A DNA stretch of 8,240 nucleotides from an uncultured Atopobiaceae bacterium (GTDB taxonomy: Bacteria > Actinomycetota > Coriobacteriia > Coriobacteriales > Atopobiaceae). A program made the position numbers and the translations under genes. Each line of letters opens with the position of its first letter. Position 1 is the first letter of the stretch. Shown piece after piece: positions 5,088 through 8,240 of this stretch. The notes beneath the pieces are model-generated. The model saw only the letters and a list, made by a program, of their open reading frames with translations. It did not search any database and was not told the origin of the DNA. Location: assembly GCA_947303905.1 (NCBI GenBank), contig CAMYZR010000045.1, forward strand, positions 1 through 8,240, written 5' to 3'.

Positions 5088-6155
5088 ATGGACACGACCA
5101 TCCGCGAATCCAAGCTGTCGGAGAGGCTGTCAAACGCCATCAGGCAGACTGCCCCCGGCACGGCGCTCAGGACCGCCCTCGACATGATCATCGCGGGCAA
5201 CCTCGGTGCGCTCATCTGCATCGGTGACACCGACAACGTGCTTGCCGCCGGCAATGACGGCTTCAAGCTCGACATATCGTTCACCGCCAACCGCCTCTTC
5301 GAGCTATCCAAGATGGACGGCGCCATTGTGGTGGACAAGGACCTCACGCAGATCCTGCGCGCCAACTACCACCTCAACCCCGATCCGTCGCTGCCCACAT
5401 CCGAGACGGGCATGCGCCACCGCACCGCCGCGCGCATGAGCTTGCTCACGCGTGCCATCGTCATCTCCGTGTCCGAGCGTCGCCAGGTGATCACGCTCTA
5501 CGTGGACGGTCGCGGCCACCAGATCAGGCCGGTCTCCGAGCTCATGTCCTCGGTCAACCAGCTGCTCGTGTCCATGCAGAACACGCGCCAGCAGCTTGAC
5601 CGCAGCCTGCTGCGCCTCACTACGCTCGAGCTAGACAACTACGTCACGCTCGAGGACGTGGCCGACACCCTCTACCTCTTCGAGGTGCTCATGACCGAGG
5701 CGGAGGGTCTCGACCGCCTGATCCTGCAACTGGGCGTCGAGGGACGTACCGTGCGCATGCAGCGCGACGAGTTCATCGGCGACATGGACGATAAGTACAC
5801 GCTCATGATCCGCGACTACGCGGCCGACTCCTCCGAGCAGAGCGCGCAGGCGATCCGCCGTGCCCTGCACGACACCAACAACACCAAGCTGCGCTCCGCC
5901 TCGCGCATCGCGACCCTTCTGGGCTACGAGGGCAAGTCGGAGGACTCCACCATCACGCCGCTCGGCCTGCGCACGCTCTCCAACGTGAGTGTGGTGCGCC
6001 GTGGCATGGCCGACAAGATCGTCGACGAGTACGGCTCGCTCTCCGGCCTGATGGACGACATCGAGCAGAACCCCGCGCGTCTCGACAACCTCGGCTTGGA
6101 CAACCCGTCCATTCTGGCCGACAGCCTCTACCGCATGTGGGGTAAGCGGGCATGA
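5088..6155 (+). CDS. disA: DNA integrity scanning diadenylate cyclase DisA
   Basis: DisA makes cyclic di-AMP from two ATP and, in studied bacteria, slows or stops synthesis when it meets branched DNA. At 355 aa it is the normal length. The N-terminal DAC domain (about 8-145) carries both diagnostic motifs: DGA at 77-79 (MDGAIVVDKD) and RHR at 110-112 (GMRHRTAARMS). A helical linker (about 150-285) leads to the C-terminal helix-hairpin-helix DNA-binding domain (about 288-355: LGLRTLSNVSVV, GSLSGLMDDIEQNPARL). The aaggagg SD fixes the start. It heads the disA-ispD-ispF-bPH cluster, and its TGA overlaps the ispD ATG by 4 bp. No radA lies between clpC and disA, in contrast to B. subtilis. All motif residues expected for activity are present. 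Confidence 0.97.
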   Translation: MDTTIRESKLSERLSNAIRQTAPGTALRTALDMIIAGNLGALICIGDTDNVLAAGNDGFKLDISFTANRLFELSKMDGAIVVDKDLTQILRANYHLNPDPSLPTSETGMRHRTAARMSLLTRAIVISVSERRQVITLYVDGRGHQIRPVSELMSSVNQLLVSMQNTRQQLDRSLLRLTTLELDNYVTLEDVADTLYLFEVLMTEAEGLDRLILQLGVEGRTVRMQRDEFIGDMDDKYTLMIRDYAADSSEQSAQAIRRALHDTNNTKLRSASRIATLLGYEGKSEDSTITPLGLRTLSNVSVVRRGMADKIVDEYGSLSGLMDDIEQNPARLDNLGLDNPSILADSLYRMWGKRA

Positions 6156-6925
6156 GGGCGCCGACCGCCTGCACCTCCGCACAGAAGCAGTGCGTGTGCA
6201 CTCCCGTCGAGGGTGCGGACACCTGCGCCCTCATCGTGGCAGGGGGGTCGGGCGAGCGCTTTGGCGATCCGCGTGGCAAGCAGTTCGTGGAGCTTTGTGG
6301 CCTGCCGATCATGGCATGGTCCATCCTCGCGTTCGACCGCGCGCCTTCGGTGGGGCACATCGTGGTGGTGTGCCCGCACGGCCGGCTCGAAGAGGTGCGT
6401 ACCGACGTGCTCGCGCGTCTTGCGCTGCGCTGCGACGTGACGCTTGCGCTTGCCGGCGCTACGCGTCAGGACTCGGTCTTCTCCGGATTGGTGGCCATGC
6501 CGCCCGACTTCGACCTGGTGGCCATCCATGATGGGGCTCGGCCGCTGGTTGAGGTGGACGCCATCGAGCGCTGCATACAGGCCGTGCGTGCCGACGAGCA
6601 GCTGGCGGGGGCCATCCTGGCCTCGCGCGAGACCGACACGCTCAAGCTCACCGACGCCGAGGGCCGCATCGTCGCCACGCCCGACCGCAGCAACTACTGG
6701 TGCGCGCAGACGCCGCAGGTATTCCGCGTGCGGCAGGTGATGGCGGCGCACAAGGCGGCCGTGTGGGACGACTTCGTAGGCACCGACGACGCCTCGCTGG
6801 TCGAGCATCGTGGCGGGCGCGTGCGCGTCGTGGAGTCACCGCGCGACAACATCAAGATCACCGTGCCAGAGGACCTGGCCATAGCCGAGGCGACGCTTAC
6901 CCGCCGTCTCGAGCAGGGAGCGTGA
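6152..6925 (+). CDS. ispD: 2-C-methyl-D-erythritol 4-phosphate cytidylyltransferase IspD
   Basis: IspD couples MEP with CTP to give CDP-ME and pyrophosphate in the MEP pathway to IPP/DMAPP. The 257-aa protein shows the nucleotide-binding loop AGGSGERFG (30-38) with R36 and K43 (GKQF) at the positions of E. coli R20/K27. It also has TRQDSV (104-109), HDGARP (126-131, metal-site D127; most homologues read HDAARP) and DNIKIT followed by VPEDL (232-242). The conserved fold begins near residue 25, so this start adds an unusual extension with Cys7, Cys14, Cys16 and Cys25. ATG 6152 is preferred because it forms an ATGA overlap with disA and has ggggtaag upstream. GTG 6194 (V15) is a possible alternative but has no clear SD. 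Translation is probably coupled to disA. Confidence 0.95.
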   Translation: MRAPTACTSAQKQCVCTPVEGADTCALIVAGGSGERFGDPRGKQFVELCGLPIMAWSILAFDRAPSVGHIVVVCPHGRLEEVRTDVLARLALRCDVTLALAGATRQDSVFSGLVAMPPDFDLVAIHDGARPLVEVDAIERCIQAVRADEQLAGAILASRETDTLKLTDAEGRIVATPDRSNYWCAQTPQVFRVRQVMAAHKAAVWDDFVGTDDASLVEHRGGRVRVVESPRDNIKITVPEDLAIAEATLTRRLEQGA

Positions 6926-6928
6926 CCC

Positions 6929-7405
6929 ATGCTGCACATCGGACACGGCTACGACGTCCACGCCTTTGCCGAGGGCAGACGCCTGGTGCTGGGAGGGGTG
7001 GACATTCCTCATACGCGCGGGCTCGACGGGCACTCGGATGCCGACGTGCTCGCGCACGCGCTGATGGACGCGCTGCTCGGGGCCATGCGCGCCGATGACA
7101 TCGGCCAGCTGTTCCCCGACACCGACCCCGCCTACGAGGGGGCCGACTCCCTCAAGCTGCTCTCTCACGTGGCCACGCTCGCGCGCGAGCTTGGCTACAC
7201 CATCCTGGACGTGGACTGCACCGTGGCCGCCCAGGCACCCAAGCTGGCCCCGCATCGCCAGGCTATGAGGGAGAACCTCGCCCGTGCCATGGGCGTGCCG
7301 GTGGAAGCCGTGGGCGTCAAGGCCACCACGACCGAGCGCCTGGGCTTTGTGGGGCGCGAGGAGGGCATCGCCGCTTGGGCGGTGGCGCTGCTGGAGGAGG
7401 GCTAG
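6929..7405 (+). CDS. ispF: 2-C-methyl-D-erythritol 2,4-cyclodiphosphate synthase IspF
   Basis: IspF cyclises CDP-ME 2-phosphate to MEcPP with release of CMP, the step after IspE in the MEP pathway. At 158 aa it has the family length. GHGYDVHAF carries the zinc ligands D9 and H11, and H43 in ADVLAHALMDALLGA completes the site. DIGQLFPDTDP and the C-terminal signature KATTTERLGFVGREEGI are intact. It starts 3 bp after the ispD stop, with gagcagggag upstream as SD. Adjacent ispD and ispF is a common arrangement, sometimes a fusion; here they are two separate proteins. ispE is not in the window. Confidence 0.97.
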   Translation: MLHIGHGYDVHAFAEGRRLVLGGVDIPHTRGLDGHSDADVLAHALMDALLGAMRADDIGQLFPDTDPAYEGADSLKLLSHVATLARELGYTILDVDCTVAAQAPKLAPHRQAMRENLARAMGVPVEAVGVKATTTERLGFVGREEGIAAWAVALLEEG

Positions 7406-7406
7406 G

Positions 7407-7928
7407 ATGCCTCGGATCAAGTTCGACAACCCCAGTGAGCATGCGCTCTTCAACGCCAAGGAGTCGTGGGTTCCGGTGGTCATCGGCGGCGTGCCGGTGG
7501 CGCTTGTCTGCGCGGCCATCTCGTTCGTGCTCACGCGCTTCGCGTTCCCCGGCGACTCGAGCATGCTCGTCATCTGTGTGCTGGCGTCGATTCTCATCGT
7601 GCTCATCTCGCGCGTGCCGCACATCCTCGACAACTGGCGCACCGACGTCGTGGTCACCGACCGGCGCCTGTACTATCGCCGGGGGATCATCGACGTCAAG
7701 GACCACGTGACCGATCTCGGCTCCATCACCGACGTGACCATCGACCCGACCATCGCCGGGCGCATCTTTGGCTATGCCAACGTGCGCATCCAGACCAAGG
7801 CCGGCGACGACGACTTCGTGCTCAAGGAGATAAAGGACGCCTATAAGATGCGTCAGGTGATAAACACCGGGCGCGATCGGCTCGAGCAGTCGCAGGTTCC
7901 GCCCACGCAAGGTGGTTATCGCAGGTAA
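7407..7928 (+). CDS. Two-TM membrane protein with bacterial PH-like (bPH_2) domain
   Basis: The ATG lies one base after the ispF stop, with ggagg at about 7393-7398 as SD inside the end of ispF. An upstream in-frame ATG at 7284 would read an Arg/Trp-rich shadow of ispF and is rejected. The 173-aa product has a polar N-terminus (MPRIKFDNPSEHALFNAKESW), two hydrophobic helices (about 22-42 and 53-70) and then a domain of the DUF304/bPH_2 type: WRTDVVVTDRRLYYRRGI, an IDVKDHVTDLGSITDVTID strand pattern, GRIFGYANVRIQT and a helical end. The tail (QVPPTQGGYRR) is polar. This domain is typical of YdbS/YdbT-like envelope proteins of unclear function. Placement in the isoprenoid operon may mean only shared transcription. 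Confidence 0.85.
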   Translation: MPRIKFDNPSEHALFNAKESWVPVVIGGVPVALVCAAISFVLTRFAFPGDSSMLVICVLASILIVLISRVPHILDNWRTDVVVTDRRLYYRRGIIDVKDHVTDLGSITDVTIDPTIAGRIFGYANVRIQTKAGDDDFVLKEIKDAYKMRQVINTGRDRLEQSQVPPTQGGYRR

Positions 7929-7932
7929 TGTG

Positions 7933-7946
7933 GTGTGCATGCACAC
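7933..7946. promoter_or_regulatory. 14-bp perfect palindrome upstream of cysS
   Basis: gtgtgcatgcacac is a perfect self-complementary 14-mer, partly overlapping a second palindrome cacgtg (7944-7949). It begins 5 bp after the bPH gene stop and lies about 28 bp upstream of a candidate cysS -10 box, a typical operator or activator-site position. With no loop-forming spacer it is more likely a DNA site than an RNA hairpin. Confidence 0.45.
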
Positions 7947-7974
7947 GTGGTAAGACGTATGGCCGCCTTCGCGC

Positions 7975-7980
7975 TAGAAT
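7975..7980 (+). promoter_or_regulatory. Candidate -10 box of cysS
   Basis: TAGAAT fits the TAnnnT pattern of actinobacterial sigma-70 promoters and lies 51 bp before the cysS start. The -35 region (taagac at 7951-7956, 18 bp upstream) is a poor match. The 103-bp gap is too short for a T-box, and none is seen. Confidence 0.4.
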
Positions 7981-8031
7981 CGTGTGGCACATGTCAATAG
8001 AAGCAGTCGTATGACCAAAGGAGACCTCTCC

Positions 8032-8240
8032 ATGCTCGTATACAACAGCCAGAAGCATCGCAAGCAGGAGCTCGAGCCCATCGAGCCGGGCAAGATCCGC
8101 ATGTATGTGTGTGGTCCGACGGTCTACGACCAGATCCACATCGGCAACGCCCGCACCTTCCTGAGCTTTGACGTCATCCGCCGCTACCTGATGTACAAGG
8201 GCTTCGAGGTCACCTTTGCCCAGAACCTCACCGACGTGGA
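8032..8240 (+). CDS. cysS: Cysteine-tRNA ligase CysS, N-terminal part (3' end outside window)
   Basis: CysS charges tRNA-Cys with cysteine using ATP. The visible 69 residues include the zinc/active-site Cys27 in MYVCGPTVYD, the class I HIGN signature at 36-39 (QIHIGNARTFLSFDVIRRYL), and QNLTDV, the start of the conserved N-(I/L)-T-D-V-D motif. The frame is open to the window end. ATG 8032 follows aaaggaga (8017-8024) at a normal distance. An in-frame ATG at 8011 would put the SD inside the gene and add seven residues before the usual N-terminus. It appears to have its own promoter rather than reading on from the isoprenoid operon. Confidence 0.95.
   Translation, partial: MLVYNSQKHRKQELEPIEPGKIRMYVCGPTVYDQIHIGNARTFLSFDVIRRYLMYKGFEVTFAQNLTDV

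Noticed and set aside
8011..8031. In-frame ATG seven codons upstream as the cysS start
   Set aside because: It would place the aaaggaga ribosome site inside the coding region and has no SD of its own. ATG 8032 gives the usual CysS N-terminus.
7929..8031. T-box riboswitch in front of cysS
   Set aside because: The gap is only 103 bp and shows no T-box sequence, specifier stem or terminator/antiterminator pair.

Overview
The window is high-GC and gene-dense, and every gene I can support lies on the + strand. It looks like a chromosomal segment from an actinomycete. I lean towards the Coriobacteriia (Olsenella/Atopobium/Collinsella type) because of the combination of an LPQTG surface protein, a small Cys-rich lipoprotein and a clpC-disA-ispD-ispF-cysS order. 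That placement is inference from style and gene order, not from a search.

Region 1 (1-1186) is the 3' part of a sortase-anchored surface protein. It has two tandem DUF11-like modules, one Listeria-Bacteroides/InlB-B-type repeat and an LPQTG sorting signal, and ends at a strong hairpin. Region 2 (1187-1940) is a 187-aa secreted lipoprotein gene with its own terminator. Both are cell-envelope genes on separate transcripts.

Region 3 (1941-2355) is a gene-free stretch of about 415 bp, unusually dense in secondary structure. It holds a 95-bp near-perfect dyad with smaller hairpins nested inside it, two more hairpins, a T-tract terminator-like hairpin, two short palindromes around a candidate clpC promoter, a GAAA-capped hairpin in the presumed leader and a small hairpin over the Shine-Dalgarno sequence. 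I recognise no known RNA family or CtsR/HrcA/HspR box in it.

Region 4 (2356-7928) is a housekeeping block. It runs clpC (AAA+ unfoldase), disA (c-di-AMP synthase), ispD and ispF (MEP isoprenoid pathway) and a two-TM bPH-domain membrane protein. disA to the bPH gene are tightly packed (4-bp overlap, then 3-bp and 1-bp gaps) and look like one operon. A promoter and a 12-bp split dyad separate disA from clpC. Region 5 (7929-8240) is a short intergenic region with a 14-bp perfect palindrome and a candidate promoter, then the start of cysS.

The order matches the Bacillus subtilis clpC-radA-disA-yacL-ispD-ispF-gltX-cysE-cysS neighbourhood with radA, yacL, gltX and cysE absent from the interval and the bPH gene inserted. 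It joins protein quality control, genome-integrity/c-di-AMP signalling, isoprenoid synthesis and tRNA charging. I see no convincing new multi-gene system. The best candidates for something undescribed are the non-coding structures at 1948-2133 and 2189-2353 and the split dyad at 4959-5016.
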